In this document: positions 1 through 6,773 of the stretch, one piece after another | Layout of the letters: each line of letters opens with the position of its first letter | How positions within the stretch are numbered: position 1 is the stretch's first letter | Source of the DNA: FEN-1322 sp041663425 | GTDB lineage: Bacteria; Omnitrophota; Gorgyraeia; 2-01-FULL-45-10 | Assembly (NCBI GenBank): GCA_041663425.1 | Contig: JBAYMS010000051.1 | Span: 1 to 10,759 of the forward strand | DNA: 10,759 bases | Direction: 5' to 3' | Translations under genes and position numbers: made by a program | Notes under the pieces: generated by a model | Databases searched by the model: none | What the model saw: the letters and a program-made list of their open reading frames with translations, nothing else | What the model was told of the DNA's origin: nothing

Positions 1-230
1 CGATACATGTTAAAGATATAGTTGTGCCAGAGGGTGTAAAGATACTGAATGATGCTGAGCTCATAGCTATGATAGTGAAGCCGCCGAAGACTGAAGTGCC
101 GAAGGAAGAGGGCGCTGAGGGTGGCACTGAGCCTGAGCTGATAAGGAAGAAGAAGGAAGAAGCGGGCGAGGAAGAAGCTCCGGCTAAGGAAGAGGCAAAG
201 CCTGCAGAGAAGAAGGAAGAGAAAAAGTAG
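1..230 (+). CDS. rplY: 50S ribosomal protein L25 (CTC/TL5 family), C-terminal part
   Basis: This is the end of a gene whose start lies left of the window; the frame is open from the first base, with the first whole codon at base 3. L25 binds 5S rRNA in the large subunit. The visible protein begins IHVKDIVVPEGVKIL and continues through NDAELIAMIVKPPK, which matches the end of the C-terminal beta domain of the long (CTC) form. After it comes a tail of about 50 residues made mostly of Glu, Lys, Ala and Pro, ending EKKEEKK. Low-complexity acidic/basic tails are common in long L25 proteins and are probably disordered. The GTG at base 24 lies inside the conserved domain and is not a real start. pth follows after 10 bases, a very common L25 neighbour, which supports the call. 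The 5S-binding N-terminal domain cannot be seen. Confidence 0.9.
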   Translation, partial: IHVKDIVVPEGVKILNDAELIAMIVKPPKTEVPKEEGAEGGTEPELIRKKKEEAGEEEAPAKEEAKPAEKKEEKK

Positions 231-240
231 GTAATTTTCG

Positions 241-819
241 GTGAAAATAATAATAGGTCTTGGCAACCCCGGTTTAGAATATAAAGGCACAAAGCATAAT
301 ATAGGCTTTGAAGTCGTGGCCGCCTTTGCCAAGGAAAATAATATAAAGATAAATAAGCGGCTGCATTCTTCCATGGTGGGTAAGGGCAGGATGAATGGCG
401 AGGATGTTATCCTGGTCCTGCCGCAAACCTACATGAATCTTTCCGGCAAAGCTGCCGGTGAGGTATGCGGTAAGGAAATGAAGGATATAAGCGACCTTGT
501 AGTTGTTTGTGATGATATAAATATAGAGCTTGGCCGGATAAGGCTGCGAAAGTCCGGGTCATCAGGCGGACATAAGGGGCTTGCCTCTATAATAAGCACA
601 TTAGGGCATGATGATTTTGCGCGTTTAAGGGTAGGTATAGCGACCGAGATCCATAAAGGCGATATAACTAATTATGTTCTAAGTCCTTTTAAGCGCAAGG
701 AGATGCGAAATGTTGCGCATGTAGTTGATATGGCTAAAGATGCGCTTACCTGTATGCTTAAAGACGGTATTGATACAGCCATGGTCAAATTTAATAAAAG
801 CAAGATCGGCACATCGTAG
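241..819 (+). CDS. pth: Peptidyl-tRNA hydrolase
   Basis: Pth cleaves the ester bond of peptidyl-tRNAs that drop off ribosomes, recycling tRNA in the cytoplasm. The 192-residue length is normal. The protein opens MKIIIGLGNPGLEY with the substrate-binding Asn9, then TKHNIG with catalytic His19 (His20 in E. coli). PQTYMNLSG carries Met65 and Asn66, and CDDINIELG carries Asp92, the partner of the catalytic His. The GGHNG loop of the E. coli enzyme reads GGHKG here, with Lys112 where E. coli has Asn114. The start is GTG at 241; it is chosen because the family begins exactly at MK.I.GLGNPG. The ribosome site is weak (AGGT near 229-232), so translation may be coupled to rplY, which ends 10 bases upstream. 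The next gene is 80 bases away and seems to have its own promoter. Confidence 0.97.
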   Translation: MKIIIGLGNPGLEYKGTKHNIGFEVVAAFAKENNIKINKRLHSSMVGKGRMNGEDVILVLPQTYMNLSGKAAGEVCGKEMKDISDLVVVCDDINIELGRIRLRKSGSSGGHKGLASIISTLGHDDFARLRVGIATEIHKGDITNYVLSPFKRKEMRNVAHVVDMAKDALTCMLKDGIDTAMVKFNKSKIGTS

Positions 820-833
820 GGATTGTCGAATAT

Positions 834-858
834 TTATTCTTTGATAAAATAAGAATAA
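834..858. repeat. AT-rich 8-bp inverted repeat between pth and rpsF
   Basis: TTATTCTT (834-841) pairs perfectly with AAGAATAA (851-858) across a 9-base loop. It overlaps the candidate -35 box of the rpsF promoter. There is only one C/G pair in the stem and no following T tract, so it is not a convincing intrinsic terminator for pth. It could be a protein-binding palindrome or a chance structure in AT-rich DNA. Confidence 0.4.
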
Positions 859-869
859 TGTGGTAATCT
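841..869 (+). promoter_or_regulatory. Candidate sigma70-type promoter for the rpsF cluster
   Basis: TTGATA (841-846) is followed after exactly 17 bases by TAATCT (864-869). TGG sits directly upstream of the second box, giving an extended -10. The boxes match 5 of 6 and 4 of 6 of the E. coli consensus. Transcription would start near 876, about 25 bases before rpsF, leaving room for the ribosome site AGAAGG (885-890) and little else. It lies in the only gap ahead of rpsF. The region is AT-rich, so a chance match is possible. The consensus used is that of E. coli, and the sigma factor of this organism is unknown. Confidence 0.5.
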
Positions 870-899
870 AATCAAAATACAATAAGAAGGGAATATAAT

Positions 900-1181
900 A
901 TGAATAATTATGAAATTCTGTTCATAATAAAACCGGAGCTCAAAGAAGAAGATTTGAAGAATGTAACCAAGGCTATAACCGATTCTGTTGCAAAGAATGG
1001 CGGCACTATAAAAAAAGAAGAGAATTGGGGAAAAAAACAGCTTGTGTATCCTGTAAAGAAGTCCAAAGAGGGTTATTATTATAAGCTCGATTTTACGGCA
1101 GATCCCAGCATTGTTGAAAAACTCGAAGCCGGCTACAGGCTTAATGCCGACATACTTAGAACTATGGTGACAAAGAGATAA
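900..1181 (+). CDS. rpsF: 30S ribosomal protein S6
   Basis: S6 binds the central domain of 16S rRNA together with S18 in the platform of the small subunit. The 93-residue protein begins MNNYEILFIIKPEL, the usual first strand of the ferredoxin-like S6 fold. It contains the family's ENWGKKQLVYPVKKSKEGYYYKL segment, where W-G-K/R-L-Y-P is diagnostic, and ends at ADILRTMVTKR. It lacks the glutamate tail that E. coli S6 receives from RimK. The ribosome site AGAAGG (885-890) is 9 bases from the ATG. It is first in the rpsF-ssb-rpsR-rplI-dnaB order found across many bacterial phyla. Five of its seven Ile codons are ATA and none is ATC, which is unusual for a ribosomal protein gene by E. coli standards. 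Confidence 0.97.
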   Translation: MNNYEILFIIKPELKEEDLKNVTKAITDSVAKNGGTIKKEENWGKKQLVYPVKKSKEGYYYKLDFTADPSIVEKLEAGYRLNADILRTMVTKR

Positions 1182-1194
1182 GGCAGGTAAGACT

Positions 1195-1671
1195 ATGGCA
1201 GCAAATCTAAACAAAGTGCTTTTAATAGGTAACCTGACAAGAGATCCAGAGCTGCGCTATATACCTAGCGGCTCAGCTGTTGCGACTTTCACTGTGGCTG
1301 TCAATAGGGTTTACAAGGACCAGGCCGGAGAGAAGAAGGAACAGACGTCTTTTATACGGGTGGTCGTATGGGGCAGAAGAGCCGAAGTTTGCGGTGAGTA
1401 TTTATCTAAAGGCAGTCCTGTATTTGTAGAAGGCCGGCTCCAGTCCAGAGACTGGGAGACGCAGGAAGGGCAGAAACGTAATACCGTAGAAGTAATAGCT
1501 GATAATATACAGTTTTTAAGAAGCGGAACAAAGCAGGGTGCGCCAGCGCAGTCTTCCGCCCCTGAGGATATAGAGACGATCAATCTTAGCGAGGAACCGT
1601 CATCGCCGGGAGCTGTAAAAAAAGAGGCCGGAGCAGGGCCGCAAAGTACGGACGAAGAAGTCCCATTCTAA
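1195..1671 (+). CDS. ssb: Single-stranded DNA-binding protein
   Basis: SSB coats single-stranded DNA during replication, repair and recombination, usually as a homotetramer. The 158-residue protein has an OB fold at residues 1-108, opening NKVLLIGNLTRDPELRYIPSG and continuing with VATFTVAVNR. Aromatic residues such as Trp59 (VVVWG) and Trp87 (SRDWET) are placed as DNA-stacking residues are in the family. Residues 109-152 form a Pro/Ala/Ser/Glu-rich linker. The protein ends DEEVPF, a clear version of the acidic DDDIPF tip that recruits partner proteins. It starts 13 bases after rpsF, with AGG at 1185-1187. Its place between rpsF and rpsR is the classical arrangement and suggests cotranscription with the ribosomal genes. 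Confidence 0.97.
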   Translation: MAANLNKVLLIGNLTRDPELRYIPSGSAVATFTVAVNRVYKDQAGEKKEQTSFIRVVVWGRRAEVCGEYLSKGSPVFVEGRLQSRDWETQEGQKRNTVEVIADNIQFLRSGTKQGAPAQSSAPEDIETINLSEEPSSPGAVKKEAGAGPQSTDEEVPF

Positions 1672-1706
1672 GGTGTAGCAAATAACAACAAATCGGAGAA
1701 TAAAAA

Positions 1707-1997
1707 ATGTTTAAACCGTCATTTAATAAACCGTTTGGTAAGCCGGGAGAAAGAAAGAAAGTTAAAAGAGATCCTTCAAAGAAGAAAGTGTTTAAGAAAA
1801 GGCCTTGCAGGTTCTGTGCCGACAAGGTTAAAAATCTCGACTTCATTGAATATCTCAGATTCCAGAAGTTTTTGACAGAGAGAGGCAAGATGGTCCCGTC
1901 CAGGATATCGGGAAATTGCGCTAAACATCAGAGACAGCTTGCAAAAGCTATCAGAAAAGCCCGCATAATGGCTCTTTTGCCTTTCGTGGCAGAATAG
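1707..1997 (+). CDS. rpsR: 30S ribosomal protein S18, zinc-binding (C+) form
   Basis: S18 pairs with S6 on the small-subunit platform. The 96-residue protein has a 30-residue Lys/Arg-rich N-terminal extension, then RPCRFCADKVKNLDFIEYL, then FLTERGKMVPSRISGNCAKHQRQLAKAIRKAR, and ends ALLPFVAE. The rRNA-binding core is fully recognisable. Cys34 and Cys37 form a CxxC, and Cys71 and His74 follow in the GNCAKH segment. This is the ligand set of the zinc-ribbon type of S18; zinc-independent versions lack these cysteines. The ribosome site CGGAGA (1694-1699) is 7 bases from the ATG. It lies 35 bases after ssb and 20 bases before rplI, in the standard cluster. Confidence 0.97.
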   Translation: MFKPSFNKPFGKPGERKKVKRDPSKKKVFKKRPCRFCADKVKNLDFIEYLRFQKFLTERGKMVPSRISGNCAKHQRQLAKAIRKARIMALLPFVAE

Positions 1998-2017
1998 TTT
2001 TATAGAAAGGAATTGAA

Positions 2018-2461
2018 ATGAAAGTTATACTTTTAAAAACAGTTGATAAGCTGGGTAAAGCCGGTGATGTAGTTGCCGTTAAAGAAGGTTACGCACGTAA
2101 TTTTCTTATTCCGGCATCTATGGCCAGGGAGGCAACGGCAGGCAATACCAGAATGCTCGAATCTATAAAAAAGAAACAGGCCGAAGAAGACGCAAAGAAA
2201 CTCGCAGAGGCTAAAACAGTTGCTGTGAAGGTTGAAGCTTTGTCTTTGAGTATTTCAGCACAGGCGGGCGAGGAAGATAAGTTATTCGGATCGGTTTCAA
2301 ACGATGACATTGCTCAGGCCCTCTTAAAAGAAGGCGTCAAAATAGAGAGACGAGACATAATTTTACAAGAGCCTATCAAAAAACTCGGTGAACACCAGGT
2401 AGTTGTGAAATTGCATCCGGAAGTAAAAGCGAATTTAAAAGTCTTGATCGTTAAAAAATAG
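2018..2461 (+). CDS. rplI: 50S ribosomal protein L9
   Basis: L9 binds domain V of 23S rRNA near the L1 stalk and influences translational fidelity. The 147-residue length is typical. The N-terminal rRNA-binding domain shows the signature MKVILLKTVDKLGKAGDVV followed by VKEGYARNFLIP with Gly, Tyr, Arg, Asn, Phe and Leu in place. A charged connecting helix spans about residues 48-72, and the C-terminal domain (about 77-147) ends in KLHPEVKANLKVLIVKK. The ribosome site AAAGGA (2006-2011) is 6 bases from the ATG. dnaB begins 10 bases downstream, so the two are almost certainly cotranscribed. Confidence 0.97.
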   Translation: MKVILLKTVDKLGKAGDVVAVKEGYARNFLIPASMAREATAGNTRMLESIKKKQAEEDAKKLAEAKTVAVKVEALSLSISAQAGEEDKLFGSVSNDDIAQALLKEGVKIERRDIILQEPIKKLGEHQVVVKLHPEVKANLKVLIVKK

Positions 2462-2471
2462 ACAAGGTTAA

Positions 2472-3842
2472 ATGTCCGCACACGAGATCGTCGAGAAACT
2501 ACAGCCTCAAAATATAGAGGCTGAGATGGCTGTGCTTGGTTCTATGCTTTTGGACCGCGATGCCATTGCGCAGGCCATCGAAACGCTGGATGCTTCTTAC
2601 TTCTATAAGGATTCCCACAAAAAGATATATACCGCTGTATTGGAATTGTTCGACGAGAATAAAGGCGTCGATATCGTCACCCTCATAGAAAAGCTTAAAA
2701 AAACCAATTCGCTTGATGCGGCCGGAGGACCGGCTTATATAACCGACATATCTTCAAGTGTTCCCACTACTGCAAATTTTGTCCATTATGCAAAGATAGT
2801 AAAAGAGAAAGCGCTTTTACGTAATCTTATCACCACAGCTACCCAAATAGTTACAAATTGTTACGATACCTCCCAGGATATTGATTCCCTGCTCGATAAA
2901 TCAGAACAGCTTATATTCGATGTCAGTCAGAAGAAGGTTGAGTCAAGATTTTCTCCTCTCAGAGAAGTTATAAAAAGCTCCATAGAAACGATCGATAACC
3001 TTTATCAGCGTAAAGAGAATATAACAGGCCTTGCAACCGGATACAGAGATCTCGATATAAAAACTGCAGGGTTTCAGCCATCCGATCTTATAGTCCTTGC
3101 TGCTCGTCCTTCAATGGGCAAAAGCGCTTTGGCATCCTGCATAGTCGAACATGTAGGCGTTATAGAAAAAGAGCCGGTGGCTTTTTTCTCGCTTGAAATG
3201 TCAAAAGAGCAGCTTGTGCAGAGAATGTTATGTTCGCATGCCAGGGTAGACGCTCACAAGGTAAGAACCGGATTTTTGTCGCAGGCAGATTGGCCAAGGC
3301 TGGTCAGTGCCGCAGGTAAATTGTCTGAAGCGCCTATATATATAGACGATTCACCAGGCTCTACAGTCCTCGAAATACGCGCAAAAGCAAGGCGCCTGAA
3401 AGCGCAATTTGATATAAAGCTTATTGTCCTCGACTATTTACAGCTTATGCAGGGGCCGAGCCACTCTGATAATAGACAGCAGGAGATTTCCGAAATATCC
3501 AGATCGCTTAAAGCTCTTGCCAGGGAATTAAACGTACCCCTTATAGCTATAAGCCAGCTGTCGCGTGCCGTTGAACAGCGGACAGATCATAGGCCGCAGC
3601 TTTCTGATTTAAGGGAATCAGGTGCGATAGAACAGGATGCGGATCTTGTGTTGCTTTTACTCAGAGAAGAGTATTATAATCAGACTGAAGAGAATAAGGG
3701 TGTGGCGGAGCTTATAATAGCTAAACAAAGAAATGGGCCTGTTGGCAGTTTAAACTTGGCTTTTCTTGGAGAATATATGAGATTTGAAAATCTTGCGTCG
3801 AAGAGCGAAGAGTTCGTAGGCGTAGATATGGAGAATGCATGA
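2472..3842 (+). CDS. dnaB: Replicative DNA helicase DnaB
   Basis: DnaB is the hexameric 5'-3' helicase that unwinds DNA at the replication fork and recruits primase. The 456 residues are of normal length. The N-terminal primase-interaction domain (about 10-155) opens QPQNIEAEMAVLGSMLLD, as usual. The RecA-like motor begins near residue 185. It has Walker A ARPSMGKSA (211-219, with Lys217 and Ser218), the SLEM glutamate (Glu242), Walker B LIVLDYLQL (317-325), the ISQLSR motif (360-365) and an arginine-finger segment AKQRNGP (417-423). No intein interrupts Walker A, a site often invaded in DnaB. The start has only a modest ribosome site (AAGG, 2464-2467). The last four bases are ATGA and include the bamA start. 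Confidence 0.98.
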   Translation: MSAHEIVEKLQPQNIEAEMAVLGSMLLDRDAIAQAIETLDASYFYKDSHKKIYTAVLELFDENKGVDIVTLIEKLKKTNSLDAAGGPAYITDISSSVPTTANFVHYAKIVKEKALLRNLITTATQIVTNCYDTSQDIDSLLDKSEQLIFDVSQKKVESRFSPLREVIKSSIETIDNLYQRKENITGLATGYRDLDIKTAGFQPSDLIVLAARPSMGKSALASCIVEHVGVIEKEPVAFFSLEMSKEQLVQRMLCSHARVDAHKVRTGFLSQADWPRLVSAAGKLSEAPIYIDDSPGSTVLEIRAKARRLKAQFDIKLIVLDYLQLMQGPSHSDNRQQEISEISRSLKALARELNVPLIAISQLSRAVEQRTDHRPQLSDLRESGAIEQDADLVLLLLREEYYNQTEENKGVAELIIAKQRNGPVGSLNLAFLGEYMRFENLASKSEEFVGVDMENA

Positions 3843-6178
3843 GATATCACAAGGCAGCGGCAGGTATTTTAACGGCATTATTTTTATTTCTGTCCGGCAT
3901 AGCCCATTCTGAAACACCTCCTTCTTCTCCACAATCCAACGAAGGCAAGTCTATTACCACGATAAGCGTGAAAAACAACAGGACTATAAGTACTGAAATA
4001 ATTCTGTCTAAGATCAGGACAAAAGTGGGTGATAGATTCAACCAGGAAGTGCTGAATGACGACCTGAAGAAATTGTATGCCACACAGTTTTTTACAGACA
4101 TTTCGATAGATGTGGAACCTGAAAAAGACGGGGTAATTGTAACATTTGTTGTTGAAGAGAAGCCTGTTATAGAGGATATAGTTTTTAAAGGTAACAATGA
4201 ATTCAGGCCCCAGAAATTGAAATCTACGATGAAGACGAAGCCCAACGAAATGCTCAACCTGGCTATACTTGCCCAGGATATGGCGGATATAAAAGCGTTA
4301 TATGTAAAAAAGGGTTATCCCCAGATAGAAGTAAAATATACTATCGACAGCGATAAAGAGACGAACAAAGCAGTGATTACCGTAACGATAGATGAAAAAA
4401 CACATGTTAAGGTTGCGAGTGTAAAAATTATCGGCAATAAAGCTATAAAGACACAAGAACTGAGAAAAATTCTCGGAACAAAACCTGCGTGGCTGTTCAA
4501 CCCCGGCGTATTTAATGATGAAACTATGCAAGATGATATAGATAAGATCAAATCTCTTTATGATGATATAGGCTTTATGGACGTGGATGTTGTGCCAAGT
4601 CTTGATTATTCTCCAGATGGGAAAGTATTAAACTTAACATATGATGTAAAAGAGGGAAAGCAGTATCTTGTCGGCGATATAACACTTAGAGGCAGCCTCG
4701 TATATAAAGAAAAAGAGGTTATGGCAAACATTCGGGCGAAAAAAGGTAAGCCTTTTTCAACAAGAGCTCTTCGTGAAGATGTTTTTTCTATCAGGCAGTT
4801 CTACTATAGATACGGTTATATGAATGTCATAGTAGATGTCGAAAAGAACCTTAATCCGCAGACAGGCAACGTAGATCTCGTATACAATATAGATCCGAAA
4901 GAAGTTGTTTATGTTGGCAAGATAGATGTGCGCGGTAACCTTAAGACCCGCGATGTTGTCGTGCGAAGGGAATTGCGCGTTTTTCCCGGAGATAAATTCA
5001 GTGGGGATAAGATACGCCGGTCAAAAGAGCGCTTATACAATCTCGGATTTTTCGAGAACGTTAGTTTTGATACCGAACCTACAGAAGATCCGAATGTGCA
5101 GAATCTCGTAGTTAATGTGAAAGAGACCAAGACCGGAGAATTTTCATTTGGCGGCGGATACAGTTCCATAGATATGTTGATGGGTTTTGCAGAAATAACC
5201 CAGAGGAATTTTGACATTATGAATTTTCCGACCTTTACCGGCGGCGGGCAGAACCTGACGATAAAAGGTGAAATAGGTATGGTCAGGACAAACTATAATT
5301 TAGGATGGACTGATCCGTGGATATTCGGTTTTCCATTTCTTGGCGGATTTGATGTTTACCGTACCGCTCATGATAAAGATTCGGATGTCGGCTGGTCTTA
5401 CGATGAAACTAGGACCGGCGGTGATTTAAGGCTAGGTAAAGAAATTACGGATACGTTCAGGGGAGATTTATATTACAGGCTGGAGCAGGTTGAGATTTCC
5501 AATCTCGACAGCAATGTGTCTGCAGATATGAAAAGCGAAGAAGGGAAAAATTTAATTTCCAGCTTAACTCTGGAATTAACCCAGGATACAAGAGATAATA
5601 TATTTAACCCGGCGCGGGGATATTTAATAAACGGATCTATTGAAGACGCCGGCGGCGTGTTTGCCGGAGATAAAAATTTCTGGAAAGGAACGATATCAGG
5701 CGCTTATTACCACACTTTTTTTGAGAAGATAGTTCTTGAGGCAAAGGCCAGAGCAGGTTTTGCGGATTCATATAGCGACACTAGCAACGTTCCTATATAT
5801 GATAGGTTCTACGCCGGCGGTGCGAATACTATACGCGGTTACAAGGAACGTTCGGTTGGACCTAGGGATAATGATAATGGCGGCGGTACAGACGATCCTA
5901 TAGGAGGGAATGCCATACTTATAGGTAATATAGAGTTTACTTTTCCTATATATGAAAAGGTGATCAAAGGTGCGGTCTTTTACGATGTTGGTAACGTATG
6001 GGCGAGGATAGACGATTTTCTGGATAACGCCTCACAGTTTAAATCCGGCACAGGCGTGGGCGTTAGGGTGAAAACACCGCTTGGTCCGGTGAGGGTAGAC
6101 TATGGTATACCGCTTAGCAAGAATCATGATGATAAAAAAGAAGGTCAATTTTATTTCAGCATGAGCCGCGGATTCTGA
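3839..6178 (+). CDS. bamA: Outer-membrane protein assembly factor BamA (Omp85 family)
   Basis: BamA is the outer-membrane core of the machine that folds and inserts beta-barrel proteins. The 779 residues start with a signal peptide: MRYHK, a hydrophobic stretch, and probable cleavage after AHS at residue 24. Five POTRA domains follow at about 37-108, 109-187, 188-273, 274-353 and 354-430. The GNN/GN segments after a V-x-F/I strand recur (VFKGNNEF 115-122, KIIGNKAI 196-203, DVRGNLKT 363-370). The barrel spans about 431-779. The conserved loop-6 motif VRGF appears as IRGY (665-668), followed by KERSVGPRD and then GGNAILIGNIEFTFPI. The last residues, FYFSMSRGF, end in Phe as outer-membrane barrels do. 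The loop after IRGY carries an Asp/Asn/Gly-rich run (677-690). The start overlaps the dnaB stop, which implies coupled translation; no separate promoter is visible. Confidence 0.97.
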   Translation: MRYHKAAAGILTALFLFLSGIAHSETPPSSPQSNEGKSITTISVKNNRTISTEIILSKIRTKVGDRFNQEVLNDDLKKLYATQFFTDISIDVEPEKDGVIVTFVVEEKPVIEDIVFKGNNEFRPQKLKSTMKTKPNEMLNLAILAQDMADIKALYVKKGYPQIEVKYTIDSDKETNKAVITVTIDEKTHVKVASVKIIGNKAIKTQELRKILGTKPAWLFNPGVFNDETMQDDIDKIKSLYDDIGFMDVDVVPSLDYSPDGKVLNLTYDVKEGKQYLVGDITLRGSLVYKEKEVMANIRAKKGKPFSTRALREDVFSIRQFYYRYGYMNVIVDVEKNLNPQTGNVDLVYNIDPKEVVYVGKIDVRGNLKTRDVVVRRELRVFPGDKFSGDKIRRSKERLYNLGFFENVSFDTEPTEDPNVQNLVVNVKETKTGEFSFGGGYSSIDMLMGFAEITQRNFDIMNFPTFTGGGQNLTIKGEIGMVRTNYNLGWTDPWIFGFPFLGGFDVYRTAHDKDSDVGWSYDETRTGGDLRLGKEITDTFRGDLYYRLEQVEISNLDSNVSADMKSEEGKNLISSLTLELTQDTRDNIFNPARGYLINGSIEDAGGVFAGDKNFWKGTISGAYYHTFFEKIVLEAKARAGFADSYSDTSNVPIYDRFYAGGANTIRGYKERSVGPRDNDNGGGTDDPIGGNAILIGNIEFTFPIYEKVIKGAVFYDVGNVWARIDDFLDNASQFKSGTGVGVRVKTPLGPVRVDYGIPLSKNHDDKKEGQFYFSMSRGF

Positions 6179-6199
6179 AATATGTTGCGTTAGTCATGA

Positions 6200-6229
6200 T
6201 TTCATCCCGAGCGAAGTCGAGGGATAAAA
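6200..6229. repeat. Short palindromic element with GAGCGAAGTCGA core, copy 1
   Basis: ATCCC (6204-6208) and GGGAT (6221-6225) pair perfectly around the 12-base core GAGCGAAGTCGA (6209-6220). After one C/A mismatch, TTT (6200-6202) pairs with AAA (6227-6229). It lies in the 81-base gap between bamA and ompH. A second copy with the same core, but a different stem, lies before lpxC. The T tract needed for an intrinsic terminator is missing. The core resembles short GAGCGnAGTCGA palindromes that I recall as recurrent intergenic repeats in many uncultured bacteria; I could not check this. Confidence 0.6.
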
Positions 6230-6244
6230 ATATATTATAAAAAA

Positions 6245-6252
6245 AGGAGGGG
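6245..6252 (+). promoter_or_regulatory. Strong ribosome binding site of ompH
   Basis: AGGAGGGG lies 7 bases before the ompH ATG and is the best Shine-Dalgarno match in the window. It suggests ompH is translated independently and strongly, as expected for an abundant periplasmic chaperone. Confidence 0.7.
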
Positions 6253-6259
6253 TAGTTCG

Positions 6260-6769
6260 ATGAAAAAAGGTATAGCTTTGTTAACGGTAGCATTGTTTGT
6301 CGCAGGTTTGTTTGTAGGACCTCTGTGTGAGCAGGTATTCGCTAAAGACTCAAAGATTGGTTATGTAGATCTGGCTAAAGTATTTGATGAGTATAAAAAG
6401 ACGAAAGATGCTGAAAAGGCACTAGAAGAAAAAGGAAAAGGTAAGGAAGCTGAGAGAGCGAAAATGATAGAAGAGATCAAAAAGCTTAAAGATGAACAAG
6501 CGCTTCTTTCTGAAAAAGGTAAGGCAGAAAAACAGGGTGCTATAGATAATAAAATAAAAGCCCTGCAGGAATATGACGGTAAGGCACGTACTGAACTTGG
6601 AAAAGAGAGAAATGAAGCCCTTGGAAACATAATGAAAGACATCGAGAAGGTCGTTACTGAGTATGCTAAAGCTAATGGGTACGAGCTGATATTAAATTCG
6701 CGCATGCTGCTTTATGGAGCAGAGCAGTATGACATAACAGCCGAGATCTTATCCAGACTGAACAAATAA
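6260..6769 (+). CDS. ompH: Periplasmic chaperone of the OmpH/Skp family
   Basis: Skp-family proteins form trimers with long coiled-coil arms that hold unfolded outer-membrane proteins in the periplasm and pass them to BamA. The 169-residue protein has a Sec signal peptide: MKK, a hydrophobic core, and likely cleavage after VFA at residue 28. The mature part opens KIGYVDLAKVFDEY, the family's first strand and helix. Residues about 45-125 are almost all Lys, Glu, Ala, Leu and Arg and should form the coiled-coil arms. The end, GYELILNSRMLLYGAEQYDITAEILSRLN, matches the conserved closing strands and helix (Y-x-L-I-L-N ... D-I-T). Its position directly after bamA and before lpxD is the classical one. 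It is 4 bases from lpxD. Confidence 0.95.
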   Translation: MKKGIALLTVALFVAGLFVGPLCEQVFAKDSKIGYVDLAKVFDEYKKTKDAEKALEEKGKGKEAERAKMIEEIKKLKDEQALLSEKGKAEKQGAIDNKIKALQEYDGKARTELGKERNEALGNIMKDIEKVVTEYAKANGYELILNSRMLLYGAEQYDITAEILSRLNK

Positions 6770-6773
6770 TACT

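Noticed and set aside
3102..3128. A possible intein or insertion at the dnaB Walker A site.
   Set aside because: ARPSMGKSA reads without interruption and the protein has normal length.
3796..3816. A GAGCGAAGAG stretch near the end of dnaB that resembles the GAGCGAAGTYGA core.
   Set aside because: It lies in coding sequence, departs from the core after GAGCGAAG, and has no paired flanks. It looks like chance.
6204..6230. The hairpin after bamA as an intrinsic terminator.
   Set aside because: The stem is followed by GATAAAAATATATT rather than a T tract on the + strand. On the minus strand it would be TTTATCCC, which leads into the stem, not out of it.
6231..6240. TATATTATAA before ompH as a possible -10 box.
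   Set aside because: No -35-like hexamer lies 16-18 bases upstream, where the palindrome sits; AT-rich runs give such matches easily.
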